From DAIOXA01 sp050949165 (GTDB lineage: Bacteria; Bacillota; Proteinivoracia; UBA4975), in contig JBMNFF010000014.1 in assembly GCA_050949165.1 (NCBI GenBank), forward strand, positions 124,001-188,000: 64,000 nucleotides of DNA. Direction: 5' to 3'. The notes beneath the pieces are model-generated. The model did no database searches and had not been told where the DNA came from. It was given only the letters and a program-made list of their open reading frames with translations. The position numbers and the translations under genes were made by a program. Position 1 is the stretch's first letter; every line of letters begins with the position of its first letter. Shown piece by piece: positions 30,826 to 39,300 of this stretch.

Positions 30826-32028
30826 GTGCGAGTAACATCTGAGATTGGCCCCTTAAAGAAAGTACTGCTCCACCGACCGGGCTCTGAGTTAGAGCATATC
30901 CTGCCGGCCTATATGGAAGACCTGCTCTTTGACGAAATACCTTGGCTGGAAAGGGCCAGAGAGGAGCATGACGAATTTGCCGGGGCCTTGACCGAAGCCG
31001 GAGCCAAAGTCTATTACATTGAAGAATTGGTTGCAGACATTATGCAAGACGGGGAAATCAAGAAGCGCCTGATCGAGGAGCACCTGCGCCTCAGCAATAT
31101 TGCCGACCCCGATACCCACCGGGTGGTGGCGGAATACTTGTTCAGCTTGCCCCATGCCGAGACGGTGGAACTCCTGACCGGCGGCCTTCCCAAGATAAAG
31201 GTGCGGGCCCTCAAGGACACCCTTTCCCTCAGCGACCTCACCCCCGTAGGTTTTCCCTTCTATCTGCCGCCCCTGCCCAGCATGTACTTTATGCGGGATC
31301 ACGGCATTACCCTGGAAAAGGGCATCATCGTCAGCACCATGTTCAACGACGCCCGCAAGCGGGAGCCCCTGTTTCTAAAAGCGGTTATCCAGCACCATCC
31401 CGAATTCAGCGGCGCCCGGGTGCTGTCCACCGAGCCCATGCCCAGGGGAATCGAGGGGGGAGACGTGCTGGTCTTGAACAGAGATACCCTCCTGGTGGGA
31501 CTAAGCCAACGCACCACAGAACAGGCCATAGAGACCCTGGCCCAGCGCCTGCTGATCGAAGAACCCATCCTAAAACAGGTCCTGGTCATGCAGATTCCCA
31601 TAAAGCGAGCGTACATGCACCTGGACACCGTCTTTACCATGGTGGATTACGATAAATTTCTCTTCTTCCCCGGCATCCGTGACATGGTGTATATGTACCG
31701 CCTGAGCAGGGGAGCCAAGGACAGGGTCCACGCTGAACAGCTTGGCAGCATCAAAGATGGTTTGGAACTGGCCTTGGGCCACAGCGTGCAGATCATCTAT
31801 TCCGGGGGCTCCACCAGTTACGAGGCCTCCCGGGAACAGTGGAACGACAGCACCAATACCCTGGCGGTGGCCCCGGGCAAGGTCATAGTCTATAACAGAA
31901 ACCAGCTGACCAACAAGATTCTGCGCAAGGCAGGAATCGAAATCATAGAAATTGAAGGCTCCGAATTGGTTCGTGGCCGAGGCGGCCCCCGCTGCATGAG
32001 CATGCCCCTGGAAAGAGAAAATATTTAA
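30826..32028 (+). CDS. arcA: Arginine deiminase
   Basis: The 400-residue enzyme converts arginine to citrulline and ammonia. Guanidino-modifying fold motifs are MYFMRDHGIT (Asp), GIEGGDVLVL (Glu), AYMHLDTVFTMVD (His) and the C-terminal GGPRCMSMPL with nucleophile Cys390. GTG start after ACAGGAGG. Ornithine carbamoyltransferase, carbamate kinase and the antiporter are not next to it, unlike most arc operons, so the pathway genes lie elsewhere or citrulline has another fate. It fits the amino-acid-fermenting picture. Confidence 0.95.
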   Translation: MRVTSEIGPLKKVLLHRPGSELEHILPAYMEDLLFDEIPWLERAREEHDEFAGALTEAGAKVYYIEELVADIMQDGEIKKRLIEEHLRLSNIADPDTHRVVAEYLFSLPHAETVELLTGGLPKIKVRALKDTLSLSDLTPVGFPFYLPPLPSMYFMRDHGITLEKGIIVSTMFNDARKREPLFLKAVIQHHPEFSGARVLSTEPMPRGIEGGDVLVLNRDTLLVGLSQRTTEQAIETLAQRLLIEEPILKQVLVMQIPIKRAYMHLDTVFTMVDYDKFLFFPGIRDMVYMYRLSRGAKDRVHAEQLGSIKDGLELALGHSVQIIYSGGSTSYEASREQWNDSTNTLAVAPGKVIVYNRNQLTNKILRKAGIEIIEIEGSELVRGRGGPRCMSMPLERENI

Positions 32029-32031
32029 AAA

Positions 32032-32063
32032 AAGAACAGGCTCCTGGAGCCTGTTCTTCTTTT
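32032..32063. terminator. bidirectional terminator between arcA and the flavodiiron gene
   Basis: AAGAACAGGCT (32032-32042) pairs with AGCCTGTTCTT (32048-32058). CTTTTA follows on the plus strand and a T-run (complement of AAAAAA) on the minus strand. Confidence 0.85.
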
Positions 32064-33246
32064 AGATATTGGCGGCCAGCTCCTTGCCCCACTCCCGGCA
32101 TTTGGCCAAAAAGTCCGGGTCGGGCGCCCACTGAACCTTGAGGGATTCAGCGGCCAGGGTAATCCCCGCCTCTTTCAAAAACTCTTCGATCCCTTCTACA
32201 GCTCCCCCCCGCCAGCCGTGGGAACCAAAGGCAGCCCCCAGCTTTCCAGCGGGCTTAAGGGACTTGAGCTCCTCCAGCAGGGAACTGACCGGGTTGAGCA
32301 TGCCGTTGTTTATCGTCGAGGAGCCTACGATAATCGCCTTGGCCTCCAACAGCTCGGCAATGATGTCGTTGTGGTCGGTGATGGAAGCTTTGTACAGCCG
32401 GACAGGTTTCCCCTGGTCGGCAACCCCGTCCAGGATTGCCCGGGCCATCTTTTCGGTGCTGCCCCACATGGTATCGTAAACAATGAGGACTTTCTCCTGG
32501 GCCTGGGCGCTGGACCAGCGGCTGTAGGCTTCCAGAATTTTAGCCGGATGCGTGCGCCAGATCACGCCGTGGCCAGGAGCAATTATCTCTATATCCAGAT
32601 TCAGTTGAGCAATTTCCTCCAGCTTTCTGGCGATAATTTTGTTAAAGGGGGTGAGGATATTGGCGTAGTACTTGGCGGCCTCTGCCATGATTATTCCCAG
32701 TTCGTTCTGGTCGTCAAAGGGATGGGACCAGGCCAGGTGCTGGCCGAAGGCGTCGTTGGAGAGGAGCAATCGCTTTTGGGGTATGTAGGTTATCATATTG
32801 TCCGGCCAGTGCATCATGGGGGTCTCGATAAAGTGCAGGGTGTGCCGCCCCAACTCCAGGCTGTCGCCGGTCTTGACCACCCTGTAGCCCCAGTTGACCC
32901 CGGGGTAATAGCTTTCCAGGCCCGCCTTGGCCTTGGCGGTGCAGATTATCGTGGCCTGGGGGTTGAGTTCCATAATTTGCGGCAAGGATCCCGCGTGGTC
33001 GGGTTCAATATGGTTGACCACCACATAGTCCAAACTGCCGGGATGGACCTGGCGAAGGTTTGTCAAGAGCTCATGGGAAAAAGCGTTGTCCACAGTGTCC
33101 ACCAGAGCAGTCTTCTCGTCCTTGATCAGATAGGCGTTATAAGTTGTGCCGCGATGCGTAGAGTATGAAGGGCCGTGGAAGGAACGCTTATCCCAATCCA
33201 CCGCCCCAACCGACCAGATGTCCTGGACAATCTCGAAAATTGCCAT
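32062..33246 (-). CDS. FprA family A-type flavodiiron protein
   Basis: The 394-residue protein has an N-terminal metallo-beta-lactamase-like diiron domain with NHIEPDHAGSLP (HxExDH ligands), ETPMMHWPDNM and IIAPGHGVIW. The C-terminal flavodoxin domain has VLIVYDTMWGSTEKMARA. Such proteins reduce O2 to water or NO to N2O and protect strict anaerobes. ATG 33246 follows GGAGGTGG. Single gene flanked by terminators. Confidence 0.95.
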   Translation of the reverse strand: MAIFEIVQDIWSVGAVDWDKRSFHGPSYSTHRGTTYNAYLIKDEKTALVDTVDNAFSHELLTNLRQVHPGSLDYVVVNHIEPDHAGSLPQIMELNPQATIICTAKAKAGLESYYPGVNWGYRVVKTGDSLELGRHTLHFIETPMMHWPDNMITYIPQKRLLLSNDAFGQHLAWSHPFDDQNELGIIMAEAAKYYANILTPFNKIIARKLEEIAQLNLDIEIIAPGHGVIWRTHPAKILEAYSRWSSAQAQEKVLIVYDTMWGSTEKMARAILDGVADQGKPVRLYKASITDHNDIIAELLEAKAIIVGSSTINNGMLNPVSSLLEELKSLKPAGKLGAAFGSHGWRGGAVEGIEEFLKEAGITLAAESLKVQWAPDPDFLAKCREWGKELAANI

Positions 33247-33270
33247 CACAGCCACCTCCGTATAATTAAA

Positions 33271-33296
33271 TAATGGGGCTTTAAACAGCCCCATTA
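33271..33296 (-). terminator. hairpin after the bactofilin-like gene
   Basis: TAATGGGGCT (33271-33280) pairs with AGCCCCATTA (33287-33296). The minus-strand tail is AT-rich (TTTAATTATA) without a long T-run. Confidence 0.6.
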
Positions 33297-33298
33297 TA

Positions 33299-34105
33299 TC
33301 ATGCGCCCTCCCGCATGCCAAATCTGGTGAGGATTGCGGCGCCGGCCCCCGCCAGGGCCAGGGCGATTCTGATTGCCAGGCCCAAGAGGGGAAAAGCCAG
33401 GAGGGTACTGAGGAGCAATGCTCCCAATGTCAAGGCGCCCAGGGAATCGGCAGAACCAATGAGGATACGACTGCCCGCCAATCGGGAAATGGCAGCAAAG
33501 CCGAAGTAGGACGCTGCCCACAGGGCCAACAATACCAGAAGGGAAAGGGGTATTCCGATAATGGTCAAAGCCATAATTGCCGCCAGGGGCAAGGCCGCCA
33601 GCCAAGTCAACGCTCCTACCCCCAGCGTCGACCCCAAATGGGACTGGGTCTGGTCGGCAATCCGCGTCAGGGCCATGGGAAAGAGCAAGCCGATCAGGAC
33701 GGCCAGCAAGACCCGAGCCACGATATTGAAAGCGGTGCGGCCGAAATTAAAGGCGCGGATATCCGGGACCCTGGGCAGGGAGACGGCTTTGCCTATTCCA
33801 CCCAGAGAGACCTGATCGCCGCTGATGGTCGCTCCGGGGCGGAGGTCGACGGCCCCGGTCAGGCAAATCACGTCGCCGTGGACGTTGGAGCCGGGGTGCA
33901 GGGTGATTTTCCCCAGCAGCGCCACCACATCCCCATAGACCTCTCCGTAAATATCTATGTCCCCCTGGAGGGCCACCACATCCCCCAGCACCCTTTCGCC
34001 GGCGGCAATGGTGATGTCGCCGGTTCTGACCATGTCCTCGGCGGCCAGAACGGGCTGGGGCAAGAGCAGGCAAAGCGCCGTCAAGAACAATAAGGTTTTC
34101 TTCAT
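33299..34105 (-). CDS. secreted/membrane bactofilin-like (polymer-forming) protein
   Basis: The 268-residue protein has a signal peptide (MKKTLLFLTALCLLLPQPVLAAED). A right-handed beta-solenoid of short repeats follows (GDVVALQGDIDIYGEVYGDVVALLGKITLHPGSNVHGDVICLTG), then three or four membrane helices (about 125-260). The repeat is of the bactofilin/DUF583 type, here apparently outside the membrane. Its ATG overlaps the anti-sigma stop by 4 bp. It is probably a target or sensor component of this envelope-stress operon (inference). Confidence 0.78.
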   Translation of the reverse strand: MKKTLLFLTALCLLLPQPVLAAEDMVRTGDITIAAGERVLGDVVALQGDIDIYGEVYGDVVALLGKITLHPGSNVHGDVICLTGAVDLRPGATISGDQVSLGGIGKAVSLPRVPDIRAFNFGRTAFNIVARVLLAVLIGLLFPMALTRIADQTQSHLGSTLGVGALTWLAALPLAAIMALTIIGIPLSLLVLLALWAASYFGFAAISRLAGSRILIGSADSLGALTLGALLLSTLLAFPLLGLAIRIALALAGAGAAILTRFGMREGA

Positions 34106-34620
34106 GCTGTTCCCCCCTTGGCCAATTTGAAGCGAAATATTTTAACGAGCATTGCCAGGTCAATCATGGCCAAGAAGGTCAGGCCAAGCCAATATTCCTG
34201 AGGCAAGGCTTCTGCCAGTACCCTCCAGCCCTTGTACAGGACCTTTGCCGCCTGGAACAAGGTGGCCAGCAGGGATGGGAGCCATTGCCAGTCCAGGCTC
34301 AGAAGTGCCGTCCCAACCAGGAAGGCGCCCTGGACCAGGACGGGGAAAATGGTTATGCCCGCCAGGAGGAAGATGGCGGCAATTCCTGCTCCGCGCCAGC
34401 TCTTGCGCCGGGCGAGCCTGGCCAGGACCGGCCCGGCAATATCCCCGGGAGGCTCCATCTGCAAATCCGCCAGCTGCCCCCATAGGCGTTGTGCCCCGGC
34501 CCTGTACTGACGACAGTAAGGGCATTCCTCCAGGTGAGCCCGCAGACGGGCTTCTTCCTGGGTAGACAGCTCACCATCCAGGGAAAACTCAATTTGTTGG
34601 CGAAAGATTCGGCAGTCCAT
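34102..34620 (-). CDS. zinc-finger (ZAS/zf-HC2) anti-sigma factor
   Basis: The 172-residue protein begins MDCRIFRQQIEFSLDGELSTQEEARLRAHLEECPYCRQY. It has the zinc-associated anti-sigma pattern HxxxCxxC (His29, Cys33, Cys36) plus Cys3. Two or three membrane helices follow (about 78-160). The gene abuts the sigma gene stop and overlaps the bactofilin-like gene. It is expected to hold the adjacent ECF sigma at the membrane. Confidence 0.9.
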   Translation of the reverse strand: MDCRIFRQQIEFSLDGELSTQEEARLRAHLEECPYCRQYRAGAQRLWGQLADLQMEPPGDIAGPVLARLARRKSWRGAGIAAIFLLAGITIFPVLVQGAFLVGTALLSLDWQWLPSLLATLFQAAKVLYKGWRVLAEALPQEYWLGLTFLAMIDLAMLVKIFRFKLAKGGTA

Positions 34621-35160
34621 CTACTCAACCCTCCCCATCAGGCTCTTGCGCAACATCTGCCGCGCCCGGAGCAACCTGTTTTTTACTTGACTCAAGGAAA
34701 GACCCAGGGCATCTGCCATTTCCTGATAGGACATCTCACCGCTGTGGCGGAGAACCACTAACTGGCGGTATTCCAGGGGCAGAGCCGCCACGGCTTGCTC
34801 CAGCTGGGACTTGGTCTCTGCCCGGAGCAGGTCGGCTTCGACGCTGGGCTGAACTCCCTCATTGTACTTGATATCCGCCACCGGGATCAGCCGCTTGTTT
34901 TTGCGCAGGAAGTCGACTGCCAGATTGGCGGCAATCCTGCTCAGCCATGGGGCGAGTCCCGCCTCCCCCCGCCAGGTCCCAATGCGGGTCCAGGCCCGGA
35001 TAAAGGTTTCCTGGCTGATATCCATGGCATCTTGGGGGTTGCCCACTATTGCGTAAGCTGAAGCGTAAACTTTTTTCTGATATAACTCGATTACTTCTGC
35101 CAAGGCGGCATTGTTGCCTGCTTTAATCTCGGCGACTAATTCTGCATCCTTCAATGCCAC
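34621..35160 (-). CDS. ECF subfamily RNA polymerase sigma factor (SigW-like)
   Basis: The 179-residue sigma factor has region 2 (VIELYQKKVYASAYAIVGNPQDAMDISQETFIRAWTRI, WLSRIAANLAVDFLRKNKR) and region 4 (ALPLEYRQLVVLRHSGEMSYQEMADALGLSLSQVKNRLLRARQMLR). The ATG follows GGGGAGGGG. It heads a three-gene operon with its anti-sigma and the bactofilin-like protein. A possible ECF promoter and two structured RNA copies lie upstream. Confidence 0.94.
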   Translation of the reverse strand: MALKDAELVAEIKAGNNAALAEVIELYQKKVYASAYAIVGNPQDAMDISQETFIRAWTRIGTWRGEAGLAPWLSRIAANLAVDFLRKNKRLIPVADIKYNEGVQPSVEADLLRAETKSQLEQAVAALPLEYRQLVVLRHSGEMSYQEMADALGLSLSQVKNRLLRARQMLRKSLMGRVE

Positions 35161-35186
35161 CCCTCCCCAATCCTGCTCCGCTTATG

Positions 35187-35214
35187 TAGACGTGGCAGCG
35201 CCAGGAAAAGTCTG
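35187..35214 (-). promoter_or_regulatory. possible ECF promoter of the sigma operon
   Basis: On the minus strand CAGACTTTT and CGTCTA are separated in ECF-like geometry (17 bp between GAC and CGTC). The -35 deviates from the AAC core. It lies about 27 bp before the start codon. Confidence 0.4.
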
Positions 35215-35267
35215 ATTGCCTGCCTCTATCAAATCAAAAAGAGAAGCCGACTGCAAGGAGTGTACAT

Positions 35268-35356
35268 AAAAAAAGCGGTAGACGAAACTTTCCGTTCAGC
35301 TGTGACTGTGTACTACCAGCCTTTTTCAGCCTGCCCATAGGGCTTCCGTCTACCGC
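35268..35356 (-). ncRNA. structured RNA motif, copy 1 (unidentified)
   Basis: On the minus strand GCGGTAGACGGAA and TTTCGTCTACCGC close a 13-bp stem, directly followed by seven T. The interior contains GGAAGCC, GGGCAGGCTGAAAAAG, GTCACAGCTG and GGAAAGTT, all shared with copy 2 despite different flanking stems. A separate 8-bp hairpin (GCGCTCTT/AAGAGCGC, 35355-35380) precedes it. It does not match any riboswitch class I know. Confidence 0.65.
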
Positions 35357-35384
35357 GCTCTTAGCTTACCCCAAGAGCGCAAAT

Positions 35385-35393
35385 AATATACCA
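35385..35393 (-). promoter_or_regulatory. extended -10 element before RNA copy 1
   Basis: On the minus strand TGG-TATATT lies between the T-run of copy 2 and copy 1. No -35 is visible. It could start an independent copy-1 transcript. Confidence 0.35.
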
Positions 35394-35395
35394 GC

Positions 35396-35478
35396 AAAAA
35401 AAGTGACCGGCGGAACTTTCCTCCCAGCTGTGACCCTTCAGGTCTTTTTCAGCCTGCCCTGTACGGCTTCCGCCAGCC
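35396..35478 (-). ncRNA. structured RNA motif, copy 2 (unidentified)
   Basis: On the minus strand GGCGGAA pairs with TTCCGCC to close the motif; CACTTTTTTT follows the stem. The internal conserved blocks are those of copy 1: GGAAGCC, GGGCAGGCTGAAAAAG, GTCACAGCTG, GGAAAGTT. Stem sequences differ while pairing is preserved, which is evidence for RNA structure. A TATAAT 9 bp upstream would start transcription right at the motif. Confidence 0.65.
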
Positions 35479-35486
35479 ACACCTCT

Positions 35487-35492
35487 ATTATA
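35487..35492 (-). promoter_or_regulatory. -10 box upstream of the tandem RNA
   Basis: Perfect TATAAT on the minus strand; the predicted start is at the 5' edge of RNA copy 2. The -35 is weak. A palindrome GGAGAA-TATT-TTCTCC (35503-35518) directly upstream could be an operator or the end of the HD-gene transcript. Confidence 0.5.
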
Positions 35493-35519
35493 TCCCGGCA
35501 AAGGAGAAAATATTCTCCG

Positions 35520-36161
35520 CTATAGGTCCGAATATTCCGAAACCTCTTCCCCCTGGAGTTCCTGCTGGGCCTGATGCCAAAACCGCTTCATGACCAGGAT
35601 TCTCCGGGCAAAGATTTCCCTTCCCGTGGCGGTATAGAAGGGCAGCACTTCCAAATCCCGCAATTCTCTGATGCCCTGGCGGTAACAACCCCGATAGTCC
35701 ATGCCCACCCGGCCGGCATATATTCCCGTCATCATGATTCCCAGGGCGCCCACCTCATCCAGGCGGTCGGCATCTTTCAGGACGAGGGTTTCCAGCCCCA
35801 AATCTTCCTGGTGAGTGTCGTAGGAGTGAAACCTGATGGCCTCTACAATCCGCTCGACCTCTTCTGGAGCCATTGGCAAGTCCTCCAGGAATTCCCTGGC
35901 CAACTCGCTGCCCAAAATTGCGTGGTGAGTTTCATCGGAACGGGGATCCAGCTTGGCTATGTCGTGGAGGAGGGCGGCCATCTCCACGATTTCCAGATTC
36001 GCTCCCTCGGCCCTGCCAATCTCCCGGGCCGCAGCCAGGACCCGCAGGGTGTGGCGCCAGCGGAAGCTGGCTGTCCGGCGCCGGCCCATTTCCGGCCGTT
36101 CGGTGGACTGCATGTATTCCTTGACAAACTCTGCCGCTGCCCGAAAATATCGATTCACCAT
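35520..36161 (-). CDS. HD domain phosphohydrolase
   Basis: The ~213-residue protein has an HD domain: RWRHTLRVLAAAREIG (first His), ALLHDIAKLDPRSDETHHAILGSELA (HD pair and following His residues), IRFHSYDT and LVLKDADRLDEVGALGI. It resembles YedJ/YpgQ-type HD hydrolases acting on nucleotides. GGGGGG precedes ATG 36161; an ATG at 36173 is an alternative. Substrate unknown. Confidence 0.85.
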   Translation of the reverse strand: MVNRYFRAAAEFVKEYMQSTERPEMGRRRTASFRWRHTLRVLAAAREIGRAEGANLEIVEMAALLHDIAKLDPRSDETHHAILGSELAREFLEDLPMAPEEVERIVEAIRFHSYDTHQEDLGLETLVLKDADRLDEVGALGIMMTGIYAGRVGMDYRGCYRQGIRELRDLEVLPFYTATGREIFARRILVMKRFWHQAQQELQGEEVSEYSDL

Positions 36162-36293
36162 GGTGCCCCCCATATAATTCTTTTCCAACCAGAACTAGAT
36201 TATAGCATATCGAAAGAAATATAGAAGGCCGGCAGGAATAGCTCTGCCTTGGTTTTGGCAAAGTAATGTTAGCTAAGGCAGGAGGGTGGCAGC

Positions 36294-37865
36294 ATGCGCA
36301 AGCCCCGCAAACCTCTGAAATTATGGGAAAAGAAAGCTCAAGAGCTGGCTCAGGCCGCCCGGAACGAGCAAGCTGTCTCTTTTACCGGAGATTTTGAAAC
36401 CAATTGTGGGATGATCGAAGAGGTCATCCGCAACTGCAATGACGTCGGCTCCCGCACTTTTACCATCCCCTGGGAGGCGCCCCGGAAAGCTCGCCTTTAC
36501 TATATGGTCGGCCTCACCGACAAGGATATGCTCAATGAAAGCATCCTCGCCCCCCTGACCAGTCCGGCAAAGGTTCGGGCGTACACCAATGTTCCCGATA
36601 TCATCAGCAGTTTTAAAGTCCAGGAAGTGCAAAAACTCAACCTCGCCATCAACCATTTATTCGACGACTTGACCCTCCTGGTGGTGGATGGAAGTCCTTC
36701 CGCCTGGATTATCGATACCCGTCTCGCTTCCCTGCGCACTGTGGATATGCCCGAAACTGAGCCCATTATCCGGGGGCCCCGGGACAGCTTTATCGAAGAT
36801 CTGGAGACAAATATTTCTCTGATCCGCAAGCGGATTAAGAGTCCCCTCTTGAAGAATCACGCCCTCTCCATCGGCAGAATAACCCGAACCAAGATTTCAG
36901 TGCTGTATTTAGAGGGAACCGCCGATCCAAAAGTGCTGGAGGAGCTGCATTCCCGCCTCAAACAAATAGATATAGACGGGGTAATGGATACCGGCCAATT
37001 GGAACAGCTAATCGAAGACAACTCCTTCTCTCCCTTTCCCCAAATCTCCAACACCGAGCGCCCCGACTCTGCCGCCGCCGCCCTTCTGGACGGCCGGGTG
37101 GTAATCCTGGCGGACAATACCCCCTTTGCCCTCATCCTCCCCACCGTCCTCACCGACATGCTCCAATCCAATGAGGATTACTATCAGCGCTTTCACTTCG
37201 CCTCAGCAATACGCTTTCTCCGCTATATTATGTTTGCCCTGGCCCTTCTGGGGCCGGCTCTCTTCATCGGGATCACCACCTATCACAATGAACTGATTCC
37301 CACCGTCCTCCTCTTGCGCATCATAAGCACCAGGGTGGGAATGCCCTTTCCCGCCATCCTGGAGGCCTTGCTCATGGAGTTGGCCTTCGAGGCCCTGAGA
37401 GAGGCGGGCCTGCGCCTGCCCAGGCCTGCCGGTCAGACCGTTGGCATCGTGGGGGCTCTGGTCATCGGCCAGGCGGCGGTGCAGGCGGGAATAGTTTCGC
37501 CCATTATGGTAATAGTGGTGGCGGGAACGGGCATCGCCTCCTTTACCATTCCCGGCTTCAGTTTGGCCCTCAGTATCCGCTTGCTCCGCTTTATCTTCAT
37601 GCTCTTGGCGGCGGTCCTGGGTTTACACGGAGTCAACCTCGGCATCAGCGTCCTCCTGGTCCATCTGGTCTCTCTGCGCTCCTTCGGCGTTCCTTATCTG
37701 ACGCCCATGGCGCCCATAACCCCGGCCGACTGGAAGGACCTTGTCGTCCGGGGGCCAATTTGGTGGCTGACCACCCGCCCCACTTTTATTGCCAAGGACA
37801 ATGTGCGGCGGCAAGGTTACAGCCATGGGCAAATGCAACCAAAACGAGAGGAAGGTAATCAATGA
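36294..37865 (+). CDS. Spore germination protein, GerA family (germinant receptor A subunit)
   Basis: The 523-residue protein has a hydrophilic N-terminal domain (FTGDFETNCGMIEEVIRNCND onward) and about five membrane helices from residue 300 (RFLRYIMFALALLGPALFIGI). The conserved stretch LLRIISTRVGMPFPAILEALLMELAFEALREAGLRLPRP is diagnostic for GerAA/GerKA. It sits in the spore inner membrane. The start follows GGAGGGTGG, and the stop overlaps the next gene (ATGA). Confidence 0.95.
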   Translation: MRKPRKPLKLWEKKAQELAQAARNEQAVSFTGDFETNCGMIEEVIRNCNDVGSRTFTIPWEAPRKARLYYMVGLTDKDMLNESILAPLTSPAKVRAYTNVPDIISSFKVQEVQKLNLAINHLFDDLTLLVVDGSPSAWIIDTRLASLRTVDMPETEPIIRGPRDSFIEDLETNISLIRKRIKSPLLKNHALSIGRITRTKISVLYLEGTADPKVLEELHSRLKQIDIDGVMDTGQLEQLIEDNSFSPFPQISNTERPDSAAAALLDGRVVILADNTPFALILPTVLTDMLQSNEDYYQRFHFASAIRFLRYIMFALALLGPALFIGITTYHNELIPTVLLLRIISTRVGMPFPAILEALLMELAFEALREAGLRLPRPAGQTVGIVGALVIGQAAVQAGIVSPIMVIVVAGTGIASFTIPGFSLALSIRLLRFIFMLLAAVLGLHGVNLGISVLLVHLVSLRSFGVPYLTPMAPITPADWKDLVVRGPIWWLTTRPTFIAKDNVRRQGYSHGQMQPKREEGNQ

Positions 37866-39049
37866 AGCGCCTGATCTCAGCACTCTTGATCGCCCTGCTC
37901 TTGCTCAGCTCTCCCGGCTGTTGGGACCTGGTTGAGCTCAAGCGGATTGGCTTGGTCACCATAGTAGGAATCGATTACGATACCCAGGGGGACGGCTTTG
38001 AAGTCACAGTCCATATCTTTCAGCCCCTTGCCGGTAACGGCCAGAGTCAGGGAGGAGGCGATGGCAGCTCCAAGGCGATCCTGGTGGAAACCATTCGCGG
38101 CCAGACCATCATGGATGCCTTGCGCAATTTGCGCGGCATCGCCGGCTATCACCTGACCTTTCACCATGCCCGCCTGCTTGTCATCGGCGAGGACCTGGCC
38201 CGCAAAGGGGTTGCCCCCGTCCTGGATTTCGCCATGCGTACCCGGGAGTTGCGCATCAATTCCCTGCTCCTGGTCTGCCAGGGCAGTGCCAAGGATTTCC
38301 TGCGCATCCAACTGGAAGTGTCCGACAGCCTGCAGACGAAGCTGGAAGGGCTCCTGGACGACGCCAGCCTCTGGTCCAAGAGCCAGTCGGTACAGATCTT
38401 CCGCTTTATTCAAGAGCTCCTGGACCCCGGCAAACAGCCGGTGGCCACTCGCTTGCTCAAGCTTTCCCCCGAGCCCGGCAACCCTACCCCGATAATCGAC
38501 AACGAAGAGAAACCCGCCGAGGAAGTCGCAATCATCGAGGGTCTGGCGGTCTTCAATGATGACAAGCTGGTGGATTGGCTCACCGGCACCGAGACCATTG
38601 GCTATCGGTATTTGACCGGGGAAGGCGGGGAGATGATCCTGGTGGTACCCTGGCGGGGGGCAAAGGCCTCCCTGGAAGTCCACTTGAACAGCTGTTCCAA
38701 GGATGTATCCTTTTCCCAGGGCATCCCCACCTTTGAAATCACCCTCTATGTCTCCATCGACCTGGTGGAATACACCGGCTACTTGGACGTCACCCCAGAT
38801 GTGGCCGAGGAGTTGAGAAACCTGGCCAGCCAGCAAATCACCGGCATTTTAGAGTCCACCGTGGAGAAGGCAAAAGCCCTTGGCGTCGATTTCCTCGGCT
38901 TTGGGGGCATTGTCAGTCGCCGCAATCCCCGGCAGTGGGCAAAACTCAATACCCAATGGCGGGAGGTCTTCCCCGAAATCAAGGCAAAATACGATATCCG
39001 CGCCGACATGTTGATGCCGGGTCTATGGTCTGAAGCCATTCCCCGTTAG
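37862..39049 (+). CDS. Spore germination lipoprotein, Ger(x)C family
   Basis: The 395-residue lipoprotein has signal MKRLISALLIALLLLSSPGC with Cys20 as lipid site and the family's CWDLVELKRIGLVTIVGIDYD. Later landmarks are TIRGQTIMDALRNLRG, HLTFHHARLLVIGEDLARKGVAPVLDFAMRTRELR and a C-terminal DVFGFG-like VDFLGFGGIVSRRNP. It is the C subunit of the germinant receptor. Overlaps the A-subunit gene by 4 bp. Confidence 0.95.
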   Translation: MKRLISALLIALLLLSSPGCWDLVELKRIGLVTIVGIDYDTQGDGFEVTVHIFQPLAGNGQSQGGGDGSSKAILVETIRGQTIMDALRNLRGIAGYHLTFHHARLLVIGEDLARKGVAPVLDFAMRTRELRINSLLLVCQGSAKDFLRIQLEVSDSLQTKLEGLLDDASLWSKSQSVQIFRFIQELLDPGKQPVATRLLKLSPEPGNPTPIIDNEEKPAEEVAIIEGLAVFNDDKLVDWLTGTETIGYRYLTGEGGEMILVVPWRGAKASLEVHLNSCSKDVSFSQGIPTFEITLYVSIDLVEYTGYLDVTPDVAEELRNLASQQITGILESTVEKAKALGVDFLGFGGIVSRRNPRQWAKLNTQWREVFPEIKAKYDIRADMLMPGLWSEAIPR

Positions 39050-39060
39050 GAGCAGAAGAT

Positions 39061-39300
39061 ATGCAGACTTTCTTGTCGCTGGTGGTGATCAGCCTGTACT
39101 TCCTGTGGTTTCGCCTGTACGGCAAGGCCATGATTGCCGCCCAGGAGTGGCCGGATCTGGCGGTGAGTTTAGGTTTGGCGGGCCTGTCCCTTTACTATGC
39201 CTGGGCGGTGATCTGGGATGTGGCCATCCAATTTCCTACCCACTACTTGACTCAGCTACTGATGCCCCTGATTCGCCTGGTCTACGGAAACTGGCTTTAA
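39061..39300 (+). CDS. small two-helix membrane protein in the ger operon
   Basis: The 79-residue protein has two hydrophobic helices (FLSLVVISLYFLWFRLY and SLGLAGLSLYYAWAVIWDVAI). AGGAG precedes ATG; 11 bp after the GerC gene. It could be a D-subunit-like accessory protein as known for some germinant receptors (inference). Its last 45 bp overlap the 3' end of the inverted permease gene. Confidence 0.7.
   Translation: MQTFLSLVVISLYFLWFRLYGKAMIAAQEWPDLAVSLGLAGLSLYYAWAVIWDVAIQFPTHYLTQLLMPLIRLVYGNWL

Noticed and set aside
35268..35478. Tandem elements as a CRISPR array, T-box or cobalamin riboswitch
   Set aside because: Only two copies with structured, non-identical stems; no T-box or B12-box consensus; each ends in a terminator-like U-run.
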